NCBI GenBank assembly: GCA_012521525.1 | Contig: JAAYMG010000149.1 | Span: 1 to 26,405 of the forward strand | Source of the DNA: Clostridiales bacterium | GTDB taxonomy: Bacteria; Bacillota; Clostridia; Oscillospirales; JAAYOS01 | Length of the DNA stretch: 26,405 nt | Direction: 5' to 3' | Shown: in pieces, positions 1 to 7,444 of the stretch | How positions within the stretch are numbered: the stretch's first letter is position 1 | Layout: every line of letters starts with the position of its first letter | Position numbers and translations under genes: made by a program | The notes under the pieces: model-generated | Databases searched by the model: none | What the model saw: the letters and a program-made list of their open reading frames with translations, nothing else | Told to the model about the DNA's origin: nothing

Positions 1-69
1 AACTTCAGAAATATGTGATCAACGAAAATAACGAATAGCGTTGAAATGACTTGATTGGATGGATAGGAA
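1..69 (+). other. Tail of an upstream gene or short spacer before the ABC permease
   Basis: All three forward frames meet a stop within this stretch, so an upstream gene could end here. The frame closing with TAG at 34-36 (…VINENNE) is the most protein-like, but 11 codons are too few to identify. In this transporter type a substrate-binding lipoprotein gene usually precedes the permease, so that is the expected neighbour. The 3' part carries a purine-rich ribosome site (GGATAGGAA) directly before the permease ATG. Confidence 0.3.
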
Positions 70-978
70 ATGTTGCAGATACTTCTGGGAGCCGTATCAC
101 TGGGATTACTTTGGGCTGTCATGACTATAGGGGTATATATCTCCTATAGGATATTGAATATTGCTGATTTGACGGTTGAAGGCAGCATCGTAATGGGCGG
201 AGCGATCGCCGCGAAGGCGATCACTTCTGGTGTAAACCCTTACATAGCGGTTTTGCTCGCGATCTTTGGGGGAATGGCCGCGGGCCTCGTCACCGGGCTG
301 CTCCATACAAAGCTTAAGATCCCCGCGCTGCTCTCGGGTATCCTGACGATGATAGCATTATACTCCATCAATCTAAGGATCATGGGTAAGGCCAATATCT
401 CCCTGCTGAAGATCGACACAGTCTACACGGTCTTCACAGACATGGGGCTTAACGATGTCTATGCAGTTATTGCATTAGGTGTTATATGTGTGCTGGCGCT
501 GATCTGCGTCCTTTACTGGTTTTTCGGGACCGAGATCGGATGCGCGATACGGGCAACGGGAAACAACCCGCAGATGGTAAGGGCCCAGGGAGTGAACACC
601 GATACCACGATCATTATCGGTCTTGTGATAAGCAACGGACTTGTGGCTATGAGCGGTGCTCTGATCGCACAGAGCCAGAGGTTTGCGGACGTTCAGATGG
701 GAATCGGATCCATCGTGATAGGGCTTGCTTCTGTCATTATAGGTGAGGTGCTGTTCGGCAAGTACCAGTTCTTCAAAAGGCTTATATCCCTTGCGTTGGG
801 AGCAATAACATATCGCGTGATAATCGCTTTCGTCATGAAGCTCGGAATGCCCGCAAACGACCTCAAGCTCTTTACCGCCATCACTGTGGCGATCGCTCTT
901 TCGGTGCCGATGCTGGAATCGCGCCTGAAGTTGTTTTCAAGGATCAGGAAAGGGGCTGACAAGATTGTTGGAGATTAA
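70..978 (+). CDS. ABC transporter permease, uncharacterised TrpX/BMP-like importer family
   Basis: Predicted inner-membrane permease of 302 residues with about eight hydrophobic segments and no signal peptide. The N-terminus (GVYISYRILNIADLTVEGS, residues 22-40) and the ATGNNPQMVRAQGVNTD stretch near residues 165-181, a cytoplasmic coupling loop, are typical of the permease in the ABC-type 'uncharacterised transport system' (COG4120), related to branched-chain amino acid and BMP-family permeases. Characterised relatives include streptococcal TrpXYZ, which handles aromatic amino acids; the substrate here cannot be read from sequence. The gene overlaps the downstream ATPase by 14 nt, so the two are co-translated. 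The binding-protein gene is expected just outside the window. The ATG has a GGATAGGAA ribosome site. Confidence 0.88.
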   Translation: MLQILLGAVSLGLLWAVMTIGVYISYRILNIADLTVEGSIVMGGAIAAKAITSGVNPYIAVLLAIFGGMAAGLVTGLLHTKLKIPALLSGILTMIALYSINLRIMGKANISLLKIDTVYTVFTDMGLNDVYAVIALGVICVLALICVLYWFFGTEIGCAIRATGNNPQMVRAQGVNTDTTIIIGLVISNGLVAMSGALIAQSQRFADVQMGIGSIVIGLASVIIGEVLFGKYQFFKRLISLALGAITYRVIIAFVMKLGMPANDLKLFTAITVAIALSVPMLESRLKLFSRIRKGADKIVGD

Positions 979-1759
979 GGGCATAACGAAATGCTTCAAT
1001 GCCGGGACAGTCAATGAAAAAGTGGCATTGAGGAATGTCAGTCTCACATTGGAAAAGGGCGACTTTGTTACCGTTATCGGCGGAAACGGATCCGGAAAAT
1101 CGACGCTGCTTAACTGTGTTGCCGGTGTCCATTTGGTCGACGAGGGGTCGATCCATATCGACGGCGTAGACGTGACAAACATGAGCGAGCACAAACGCGC
1201 CGCCGTACTCGGAAGGGTCTTCCAGGATCCGATGGTCGGGACAGCTTCAAACATGGGGATCGAAGAAAACCTCGCACTGGCGCTGAGACGCGGACAGAAG
1301 CGCGGGCTTGCCTGGGGGATCAGCAAAAAGGAACGCGAAATGTACAGGGAATTGCTGAAACCACTGGGGTTGGGTCTTGAAAACAGGCTGAGCACAAAGG
1401 TGGGACTGCTGTCGGGAGGGCAGAGACAGGCTTTGACGCTCCTGATGGCGACGATAAAAAAGCCGAAGCTGCTCCTGCTCGATGAGCATACCGCGGCTTT
1501 GGACCCGAAAACCGCCGCCAAGGTCCTCGAAATAAGCGACCGGATAATAAATGAGAACAACCTCACCACACTTATGGTGACCCACAACATGCGGGACGCC
1601 ATCAGGCATGGGAACAGGCTGATCATGATGTATGAAGGGCAAATAGTGCTCGATATCAGGGGCGAAGAAAAGAAAAAACTTACGGTAGAGGACCTTCTGC
1701 ATCAGTTTGAAACTGCCAGCGGGGAGAAGTTCGCAAACGACCGCGCACTCCTTTCATAG
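965..1759 (+). CDS. ABC transporter ATP-binding protein partnering the upstream permease
   Basis: Cytoplasmic ATPase of 264 residues. It has a complete set of motifs: Walker A GGNGSGKST (39-47), the signature LSGGQRQAL, Walker B LLLLDEHTAALD with the catalytic Glu, and the H-loop MVTHN. It belongs to the COG1101-type ATPases that pair with COG4120 permeases. The start is TTG (a second in-frame TTG follows directly); an AAGGGG ribosome site lies about 10 nt upstream inside the permease gene, and the 14-nt overlap supports translational coupling. A strong hairpin terminator follows five bases after the stop, so the operon ends here. Transported substrate unknown; amino acid or a related small molecule is the family-based guess. 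Confidence 0.9.
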   Translation: MLEIKGITKCFNAGTVNEKVALRNVSLTLEKGDFVTVIGGNGSGKSTLLNCVAGVHLVDEGSIHIDGVDVTNMSEHKRAAVLGRVFQDPMVGTASNMGIEENLALALRRGQKRGLAWGISKKEREMYRELLKPLGLGLENRLSTKVGLLSGGQRQALTLLMATIKKPKLLLLDEHTAALDPKTAAKVLEISDRIINENNLTTLMVTHNMRDAIRHGNRLIMMYEGQIVLDIRGEEKKKLTVEDLLHQFETASGEKFANDRALLS

Positions 1760-1764
1760 TAATG

Positions 1765-1799
1765 AAAGTGGGACATGGACAGATAACATGTCCCACTTT
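1765..1799 (+). terminator. Intrinsic terminator of the ABC importer operon
   Basis: A perfect 13-bp stem, AAAGTGGGACATG (1765-1777) against CATGTCCCACTTT (1787-1799), with a 9-nt loop, followed by TTTGTGTTTCC. It lies 5 nt after the ATPase stop. The arms contain GGGACATG/CATGTCCC, which resembles small intergenic dyad elements elsewhere in this window. Confidence 0.85.
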
Positions 1800-2167
1800 G
1801 TGTTTCCTGATATAAGGCAGAGGAACAGTCCATTTCATGTTCATTTGCTAAGCATAGATGATGAAGGTTCGGATCCCTGGTCTAAGACCGAAACAGTCAA
1901 TCAAGACTGACGAAATAAGACAGAAGACAGCGAAATATATTAAGATAAAGACAGAGGATAGGCTCCCCTGTCTTGTTGTTATGTTTCATAATTTTTGAGC
2001 TCACTTTATGACCGAGGGCCTGCCCCCCTAGTCAGCTTTCCTTTGCCACTTGTGCCGTCCTAAGATAAGGGAACAGCTCCATGTCCTGTTCGGTGCCAAG
2101 TAACCATCACCATGTCTCATCCGGTAGACATTGGAACTGATCTCATGACCATATGACCATTCAGCGT
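1800..2167. other. Gene-free block rich in short dyads between convergent genes
   Basis: No credible coding sequence. Visible inverted repeats: GAACA/TGTTC (1823-1842), GGTCT/AGACC (1879-1889), CAGTC/GACTG (1894-1909), AAGACAGAGG against CCCCTGTCTT (1948-1974) and GAACAG/CTGTTC (2071-2091). The block lies between the ends of a plus-strand operon and a minus-strand gene, so it is 3'-untranslated sequence for both. Possibly decayed REP-like elements or a structured RNA; neither is proven. Confidence 0.5.
1948..1974 (-). terminator. Possible terminator downstream of the aldo/keto reductase
   Basis: Ten-base arms AAGACAGAGG (1948-1957) and CCCCTGTCTT (1965-1974) pair with one mismatch around a 7-nt loop. 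Read on the minus strand the hairpin is followed by TATCTTAATATATTT, which is U-rich but interrupted. It lies about 190 nt past the reductase stop, so the assignment is tentative. Confidence 0.4.
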
Positions 2168-3193
2168 TTATACTTTTACTTTTCCGGCAAGGATGTTTTG
2201 ATAGTCTTCGTAATTGCGCTTCAGCAGATTGGGCGTATCCAGGCCGTATGGGCATTTGGACGCGCACTGATAACATTCGGTGCAGTCTTCGATCCTCCTC
2301 ATCATCTCCTGCGCCTCAGGTGTCAGCCAGTTTGCCGACGGTGAACGACGGATCAGCTGGGACATCCTTGCGCTGTTGTTTATCTGGATCCCTGCCGGAC
2401 AGGGCATACAATATCCGCAAGCCCTGCAGAATTCGCCGGTCAGTTCCTGCCTGTCTTTTTCGATCACTGCTTTGAGTTCGTCGGTGAGGGACGGCGGATC
2501 GTCAAAATATCTCAAAAATTCGTCAAGCTCATTTTCGCGCTGGATCCCCCAGATGGGCAGCACGTTATCGAACTGTGTCATAAAGGCGTATGCCGCGGCG
2601 GAATCGGTTATCAGTCCGCCTGACAGTGCTTTCATGGCGATAAATCCCACATTTGCTTTGCCGCATTTTTCAACGAGCTCTATATCCTTGTCGGAAGCCA
2701 GATAGCTGAGTGGGAATTGCAGGGTATCATATAATCCGGAGTCTACAGCTTCGTGAGCGACATTGAGCCTGTGGTTCGTGATCCCTATGAACCTTATTTT
2801 TCCCTGCTCCCTGGCCTTGAGCATGCATTCATACATACCGGTACCGTCGCCCGGCTTATAGCAAATGTCGGGGTTATGGAACTGGTATATATCTATATAG
2901 TCGGTTTTAAGAAGGGACAGGGAGGTGTGCAGGTTGTCCCAAAACACTTCCGGTGTACTGGCGAAAGTCTTTGTGGCGATGAAGATCTTGTCCCTCATTC
3001 CTTCGAAAGCCCGCCCCAGCTTTTCCTCGCTGTCGGAGTAAGCGCGGGCAGTATCAAAGAAGGTAAAACCTCCCTCGTAAGCTTTCCTTAGGATTTTGAC
3101 GGCAGTGTCCATGTCTGCCCTTTGGATCGGAAGCGCTCCGAATCCGTTTCTGTCAGTAACGATTCCGGTCCTGCCCAGCGTCACCTTTGCCAT
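2168..3193 (-). CDS. Aldo/keto reductase with C-terminal ferredoxin-like 2[4Fe-4S] domain
   Basis: Cytoplasmic oxidoreductase of 341 residues. The N-terminal two thirds is an aldo/keto reductase barrel with the catalytic tetrad visible as Asp47 (FFDTA), Tyr52, Lys75 and His106 (QFHNPD). The C-terminal part carries two cysteine clusters, C256-C259-C262-C265 and C304-C307-C310-C314 followed by Pro, as in bacterial ferredoxins that hold two [4Fe-4S] clusters. This fused arrangement (COG1453 type) is common in anaerobic Clostridia; the physiological substrate is unknown. An AAAGGAGAA ribosome site precedes the ATG. The gene is single and faces the ABC operon tail to tail, with its own promoter at 3246-3276. 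Confidence 0.92.
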   Translation of the reverse strand: MAKVTLGRTGIVTDRNGFGALPIQRADMDTAVKILRKAYEGGFTFFDTARAYSDSEEKLGRAFEGMRDKIFIATKTFASTPEVFWDNLHTSLSLLKTDYIDIYQFHNPDICYKPGDGTGMYECMLKAREQGKIRFIGITNHRLNVAHEAVDSGLYDTLQFPLSYLASDKDIELVEKCGKANVGFIAMKALSGGLITDSAAAYAFMTQFDNVLPIWGIQRENELDEFLRYFDDPPSLTDELKAVIEKDRQELTGEFCRACGYCMPCPAGIQINNSARMSQLIRRSPSANWLTPEAQEMMRRIEDCTECYQCASKCPYGLDTPNLLKRNYEDYQNILAGKVKV

Positions 3194-3245
3194 GATGTTT
3201 TCTCCTTTGCATTCGATCTAACATTGGTTGTTTGATTATTATAAC

Positions 3246-3276
3246 ATTATAACACCCGGAGTCGACCGGAAGTCAA
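3246..3276 (-). promoter_or_regulatory. Promoter of the aldo/keto reductase gene
   Basis: On the minus strand, TTGACT (3271-3276) and TATAAT (3246-3251) are separated by 19 bp; the -10 is extended (TGTTATAAT), which can compensate for the long spacer. A second TGTTATAAT follows directly at 3238-3246, giving a tandem -10. The start codon is about 50 nt downstream. Confidence 0.6.
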
Positions 3277-3321
3277 GCGTTTTTGAGGTCTTACCCTGAA
3301 ATGAGTTTTAAGTCCGGTATA

Positions 3322-3351
3322 TTGTACAGTTGATTTGCTATCGTATATATG
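3322..3351 (+). promoter_or_regulatory. Candidate promoter of the DUF6809-like gene
   Basis: TTGTAC (3322-3327) is followed after 16 bp by TATATA (3344-3349), or after 18 bp by TATATG (3346-3351). It lies about 70 nt before the chosen start codon. Weak consensus match, no further support. Confidence 0.4.
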
Positions 3352-3419
3352 CAGACAGGTTTGATCCGGTAATTTGCAGAGTCATTTTTCCACGTGCCGT
3401 GCAGGAAAGGAACATTAAA

Positions 3420-3698
3420 ATGAGGGACATATTTGAAAGCCTGTTTTATGGTGAGATAGCACCCCCGGATGATGTACTGACCAACAACCCGGAATACACT
3501 CTTGCTTTGGAGAACACAGTGGAACTGGAGGAAAGGCTCAAAGAGATTCTGGATGACAACGGAAGGTCTTTGCTCAATAGCCTTTTGGATGCTGAGGCAA
3601 AGATCCAGTCGATCATCTCACGGGAGTGCTTTGTTGACGGTTTTAAAAAAGGCATAAGAGTCGTTGTTTCTGCTATCGCAAACGGCAAAGGGCAATAA
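3420..3698 (+). CDS. Small DUF6809-like protein of unknown function
   Basis: A 92-residue acidic, probably helical cytoplasmic protein. It opens MRDIFESLFYGEIAPPDD, then NNPEYTLALENTVELEERL, and near the end has SRECFVDGFKKGIRVVV. This layout matches the small clostridial family I know as DUF6809 (short N-terminal 'YxGxIxP' motif, central ELEE helix, C-terminal F-x-x-GF-x-x-G-x-R segment). No function is established. An AGGAAAGGA ribosome site lies 8 nt before this ATG; the frame is open further upstream to 3330, but no ribosome site supports that start. It ends just before the promoter of the membrane glycosyltransferase-like gene. Confidence 0.7.
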   Translation: MRDIFESLFYGEIAPPDDVLTNNPEYTLALENTVELEERLKEILDDNGRSLLNSLLDAEAKIQSIISRECFVDGFKKGIRVVVSAIANGKGQ

Positions 3699-3719
3699 CT
3701 TTTGCTTTTTCATATCCTG

Positions 3720-3728
3720 TGTTATAAT
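3720..3728 (+). promoter_or_regulatory. Extended -10 promoter of the GT-C-like membrane protein
   Basis: TGTTATAAT is a perfect extended -10 element. No good -35 is present 17 bp upstream (TTTTGC at 3700-3705), which is usual for extended -10 promoters. The same TGTTATAAT string occurs on the other strand at 3246 and near 13798. Confidence 0.55.
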
Positions 3729-3777
3729 GTTATCTAGAAACAACCATAAAATGACATATTTGGAAATTGAATGCTAT

Positions 3778-5466
3778 ATGAAAAAGTTGCTAGTCAGATT
3801 GGTGTACGCGTTAGCGTCGGTGATCAGCTTATCGCTGCTATGCCTTAACCTGTACTCATTTGCGGTTTGGCTGATGGAAAGAAAGGTCTCGTTCTCCAAT
3901 ATAGCCGGTTTCACGGCGCTTTTTTGCCTGTTTGCATTTTTGATCTATTTTCTAATATCGACAAGGTTCGTTATGCTCATTAAGAGCGGTGCCTTATTTA
4001 TCATTTCTCTTTTTTTACTCTCATTTGCTTCAAAGGCACTGTTTGTTGTCGGAATTGACACGCCGCAGTACTCTGACTATGTTTTACTGTTGGATGCAAC
4101 TTGCGATATCGCGGAAGGGACCCGCAATTATTTGCAATTGCCATATTTTCAATTATGGGCGTATCAGACCGGTTTTCCGGCTTTCATGTCCATATTTAGC
4201 AAGCTGTTTGGAGGAAATGTTACGGCGCTCTTGTTCATTAATTGCATGTTTGCGGCCGGAACCAACGTACTTGTCTACTGCATCGTACGATTGAGGACGG
4301 GCGAGAAGCCGGCAAGGGTTGCGGCAGTCATATACCTGGTTTTTCCTTATGTGTTTGGGATGTCATCGATTTATACAAACCAGCACATTGCGACTTTTCT
4401 TTTCTATCTGGGGACTTATGTAGCCTTCAGGTTCGGCAAGTCATGGATTATCGCACCGCTTACAGCCGGTTTTCTAATTGCTTTTGGGAACTCGATCAGG
4501 CCCGAGGGCATTTTATTTGTCGCTTCCGTTGCGGTTTACGTCTTATTTGAAATACTGAAAGGCGGATCGGATCCGGGATCCATGGCCGGAAAATTAGAGA
4601 AAGGTAAGAAATTAAAAAGGATAATTCTAAAGGCAGAAGGCAACAGTGGCACCGGCAGTCAAGTCCCGCCGTATGCAAAAGGCGAAGCCGAAAACAATTA
4701 TCTCAGTAATGCTTCCGGGAAAATCGACGTAAATGAAATAAAGAAATCCAATGTAAACAGAGTCAAGCTGGTCAGGGGGATAGTGGTTATCGCGTCATAT
4801 TTACTGTTTATAAACATTGCCTCCCGAATATTCATCTCTTCCGGTTTAAACCCCAATGGGTTGACAAACGGGTTTCCGCTATACAAGTTTGCCGTTGGAC
4901 TGAACCACGACAGCAACGGCTGCTATTCAAAAGATGACGTAAGGACGCTGCTCAGTATTGATGACGAATCGGAACGCGATGCCGAAGCCCTCAGGCTGAT
5001 ACGTGAAAGACTGTCGGTCCCGGTCACATCGTTTATTCGACTGTTTAAAAACAAAGCGTCCGTAGTATGGACAGCTAAGTGGAGATATCCGGCTTTCAAC
5101 GGTATAAACAATGATAGTGCCTTTGATTTGCACCTGCTGAGAATATTGGTGGGACGGCTGAATACAGCGATGGCATTTTTTGATTACCTGATATACCTGC
5201 TATGCTTCCTTGCGACGTCTGTGTCCTCGCTGTTGACTGCTGTTGGCAAGAGGGATGCGGCATCCCCGTTTTTCATGATCCTCTTTGTCTCCGCCTTTGC
5301 GGTGTACCTCCTAATTGAAGTGCAATATAGATATGCATATGTCGCAATGCCTGCCTTGCTCATATGGGCAGCTGAAGGGATCGGAGCTTCATTCGGCGGC
5401 CTATTCAACGGCAAGCCCGGCAGTATCAAAGCCGATGATGACCTTCGTCCCGACACCAACCTCTGA
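3778..5466 (+). CDS. Polytopic membrane protein, GT-C (family 39-like) glycosyltransferase candidate
   Basis: An integral membrane protein of 562 residues with roughly ten hydrophobic helices. After the third or fourth helix comes an acidic loop, GIDTPQYSDY (92-101), in the place where GT-C enzymes such as family 39 mannosyl/arabinosyl transferases keep catalytic Asp residues; SIRPEG (239-244) also fits. That suggests transfer of sugar from a polyprenyl-phosphate donor on the outer face of the membrane, but acceptor and donor are unknown. Residues about 261-330 form an unusual charged, low-complexity loop. I chose ATG 3778 because MKKLL begins a normal first helix; ATG 3751 is possible, and neither has a strong ribosome site. 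The last 66 nt overlap the histidine kinase gene on the opposite strand. Confidence 0.65.
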   Translation: MKKLLVRLVYALASVISLSLLCLNLYSFAVWLMERKVSFSNIAGFTALFCLFAFLIYFLISTRFVMLIKSGALFIISLFLLSFASKALFVVGIDTPQYSDYVLLLDATCDIAEGTRNYLQLPYFQLWAYQTGFPAFMSIFSKLFGGNVTALLFINCMFAAGTNVLVYCIVRLRTGEKPARVAAVIYLVFPYVFGMSSIYTNQHIATFLFYLGTYVAFRFGKSWIIAPLTAGFLIAFGNSIRPEGILFVASVAVYVLFEILKGGSDPGSMAGKLEKGKKLKRIILKAEGNSGTGSQVPPYAKGEAENNYLSNASGKIDVNEIKKSNVNRVKLVRGIVVIASYLLFINIASRIFISSGLNPNGLTNGFPLYKFAVGLNHDSNGCYSKDDVRTLLSIDDESERDAEALRLIRERLSVPVTSFIRLFKNKASVVWTAKWRYPAFNGINNDSAFDLHLLRILVGRLNTAMAFFDYLIYLLCFLATSVSSLLTAVGKRDAASPFFMILFVSAFAVYLLIEVQYRYAYVAMPALLIWAAEGIGASFGGLFNGKPGSIKADDDLRPDTNL

Positions 5467-6387
5467 TTCGATCGCTATCGTATGACCGAGCTTTTTTATG
5501 ATTTCCCTGCACAGGTAAAGCCCGATCCCGGTAGCCTTTTTATCTTCGCGGCCGTTATAGCCGGTATAACCTTTGTCGAAAACACGGGGGAGGTCCTCCT
5601 GTGCTATCCCGATACCGGTATCTTCAATGATTACTGAATTGTTTGTACTGTAGATCGAAATCGTGCCTGCCTTTGTGTACTTGAGGGCATTGCTGAGCAG
5701 CTGTTCGAAGACGAACTGGAGCCACTTCTCGTCAGTATGTACTTGAAGGTCGGGCGGTGAGTAGTTGAACCTGATTTTCTTGAGTATAAATATCCGGGAA
5801 AACTTCCGAACGGCCTGCCTCAGGATCGCGTCAAGATCATATTTCCTGATCACAAAGTCGTTTATCCCGCTGCCCAGGCGGACATATGACAACACCGTTT
5901 CCACGTATTGCTCTATTTTGAAAAGCTCGGCAGACAGGTCGTTTTCGGAGATTTCCTGACTCTGCAGCAGCAAATGCATGGCGGATATGGGTGTTTTTAT
6001 CTGGTGCGCCCATATGGTGAAATAGTCTTCCAGATCACGCATCGCGGTATCCGAGTTCGAAAGCAGGGTTTTCTTATCCCTGTCCAACCGCATCAAAAGC
6101 TTTTGATAATCAGACTCGATAAGCGAACCGGGGTCCGGCAAAAGATCGAGGGAGAACTCTTCATCGACCAGTCTTTTGAGTATTCTGTGCCTTCTGACAA
6201 AGCTGAGACAATCAAATAAGCTTATAGCGACGGTGGATATCAGGGCAAGCAGGGTAGTATAACCGATCGCCTCCAAAAGCGGGCAGTACAAGCAGAAGAG
6301 CGCTATGTAAATGGCTGAAACTACCGCCGGAAGAACTAGCAGTTTATATCTGGCCTTCAGCCACGACAAAAAAACGTTTCCATACAT
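5401..6387 (-). CDS. Bce-type intramembrane-sensing histidine kinase
   Basis: A 328-residue kinase with two N-terminal transmembrane helices (about 15-35 and 38-60) joined by almost no extracellular loop, the layout of BceS/GraS-type kinases that sense through a partner ABC permease. The H-box is FTIWAHQIKTPI with the phospho-accepting His128. The N-box has Asn233 (LLSNALKYT), the G1 box is DTGIG (256-260) and the G2 box is TGIGLYL (286-292), so the kinase looks intact. The ATG follows the response regulator stop by one base, hence co-translation. Its 3' end overlaps the convergent membrane protein gene by 66 nt, and the overlap encodes the conserved GVGTKVIIGF end of the ATPase domain. Confidence 0.93.
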   Translation of the reverse strand: MYGNVFLSWLKARYKLLVLPAVVSAIYIALFCLYCPLLEAIGYTTLLALISTVAISLFDCLSFVRRHRILKRLVDEEFSLDLLPDPGSLIESDYQKLLMRLDRDKKTLLSNSDTAMRDLEDYFTIWAHQIKTPISAMHLLLQSQEISENDLSAELFKIEQYVETVLSYVRLGSGINDFVIRKYDLDAILRQAVRKFSRIFILKKIRFNYSPPDLQVHTDEKWLQFVFEQLLSNALKYTKAGTISIYSTNNSVIIEDTGIGIAQEDLPRVFDKGYTGYNGREDKKATGIGLYLCREIIKKLGHTIAIESEVGVGTKVIIGFDTAGLAVE

Positions 6388-6388
6388 A

Positions 6389-7060
6389 CTAATTCACCAT
6401 ATATCCGATGCCTTTCTTGGTCACAACGAAGTCTTCGAGCCCCAAGCGCTCCAATTTCTTACGGAGCCTCGCTATGTTGACCGAAAGGGTGTTTTCGTCA
6501 ACGAACTCATCGCTTTCCCACAATTTTGCCATCAATGTCTCGCGGGACACTACCTTTCCCTTGTTCCCAAGCAGTACTTGAAGGATGCGGTTCTCGTTTT
6601 TGGTCAGCTCGATCATTTCGTCTCCGAAGCTTATGGTGTGTTCCGTGCTGTTGAATATCATTCCGCGGTGCTCGATCAAATGAGGTTGCCCCGCAAAGTC
6701 ATAAGTCCTGCGGAGGAGTGCCTGCACCTTTGCCAGCATGACCGACAAATCGAATGGCTTTACGATGTAGTCGTCCGCACCCATATTCATTGCCATGATC
6801 ATATGCATATTGTCCGAAGCTGAGGAAAGGAACATTATCGGTACGCTTGAGATCTTGCGGATCTCGGAGCACCAGTGAAACCCGTTATAAAACGGAAGGG
6901 ATATGTCCATAAGCACAAGCTGGGGGTCATACCGGACGAATTCCTGCAGGATCGATGTGAAGTCGTCAGCCACCCGGACATCATAACCCCACAGGCTCAT
7001 ATAATCCCTGATAGACTTTGCTATGACCGGATCGTCTTCAACTATGTAAATTTTATACAC
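6389..7060 (-). CDS. Bce-type response regulator, OmpR family
   Basis: DNA-binding response regulator of 223 residues. The receiver domain has the acidic pair Asp9-Asp10 (VEDD), phospho-acceptor Asp52 (LMDISLP), switch Ser80 and Lys101 (VKPFD). The C-terminal half (about 128-223) is an OmpR-type winged helix with RETLMAKLW and VNIARLRKKLE. I start it at the GTG at 7058-7060 because a GGGGG ribosome site lies 6 nt upstream and the protein then begins at the first receiver strand; the frame extends 14 codons further without support. It should activate the transporter operon (bceAB-like) in response to peptide stress; candidate operator boxes lie at 10318-10374 and a tandem repeat lies before this gene at 7195-7260. 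Confidence 0.93.
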   Translation of the reverse strand: MYKIYIVEDDPVIAKSIRDYMSLWGYDVRVADDFTSILQEFVRYDPQLVLMDISLPFYNGFHWCSEIRKISSVPIMFLSSASDNMHMIMAMNMGADDYIVKPFDLSVMLAKVQALLRRTYDFAGQPHLIEHRGMIFNSTEHTISFGDEMIELTKNENRILQVLLGNKGKVVSRETLMAKLWESDEFVDENTLSVNIARLRKKLERLGLEDFVVTKKGIGYMVN

Positions 7061-7194
7061 ATTGATCCCCCTAACCGAAAATGGATTCGGATACACAGGC
7101 ACGCGGATTCGCTCTCATATCGAGGGTTATTATGCAGATCTTATTTGATAACATGATACATGCAAAGATTAAAAAAAGTATAAACAAGTATTCT

Positions 7195-7260
7195 GAATAG
7201 AAACATGCTGCAATAAACCGAAATAGTTCCGAAACATGCTGCAACAAAACGGAATAGTCC
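7195..7260. repeat. Tandem direct repeat, 31-bp period, before the response regulator
   Basis: GAAACATGCTGCAA begins at 7200 and again at 7231. The rest of each unit is also similar (TAAACCGAAATAGTTCC and CAAAACGGAATAGTCC). A partial third copy is the GAATAG at 7195-7200. Copies sit on the upstream side of the response regulator gene, consistent with an operator or a small duplication. Confidence 0.7.
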
Positions 7261-7300
7261 TTCTGTAATTATACTATATAAGCGCAAATTACAAAACTAT

Positions 7301-7341
7301 GCAAAATCTCGTCGTATACAAACATGTACGACGAGATTTGC
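7301..7341 (-). terminator. Terminator of the Bce-like transporter operon
   Basis: AAATCTCGTCGTA (7304-7316) pairs perfectly with TACGACGAGATTT (7327-7339), and flanking GC/GC extends it past a one-base bulge. The loop is 10 nt. On the minus strand the stem is followed by ATAGTTTTGTAATTT. It lies about 100 nt after the permease stop. Confidence 0.7.
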
Positions 7342-7444
7342 GATAATAAACCAAAAGTATACATCATATCAAATAATACTATTTGTTTATGATGAGTTTT
7401 GTCGGACAGCGTCAAGATAGTGATTTTGAAAATGTGCCTGATTT

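Larger units (their letters stand above)
7061..7444. other. Regulatory spacer between transporter and regulator operons
   Basis: No gene. It holds the terminator of the upstream permease gene (7301-7341), a tandem 31-bp repeat (7195-7260) and the leader of the response regulator. Possible minus-strand -35 elements TTGCAG fall inside each repeat copy, and a further TTGCAT with TAAGAT 16 bp away lies near 7138-7165; no single promoter stands out. Confidence 0.45.

Noticed and set aside
2028..2276. Minus-strand frame of 82 codons after the reductase
   Set aside because: It overlaps the reductase 3' end in another frame, has no ribosome site and no recognisable motif. The part outside the reductase was kept only as gene-free sequence.
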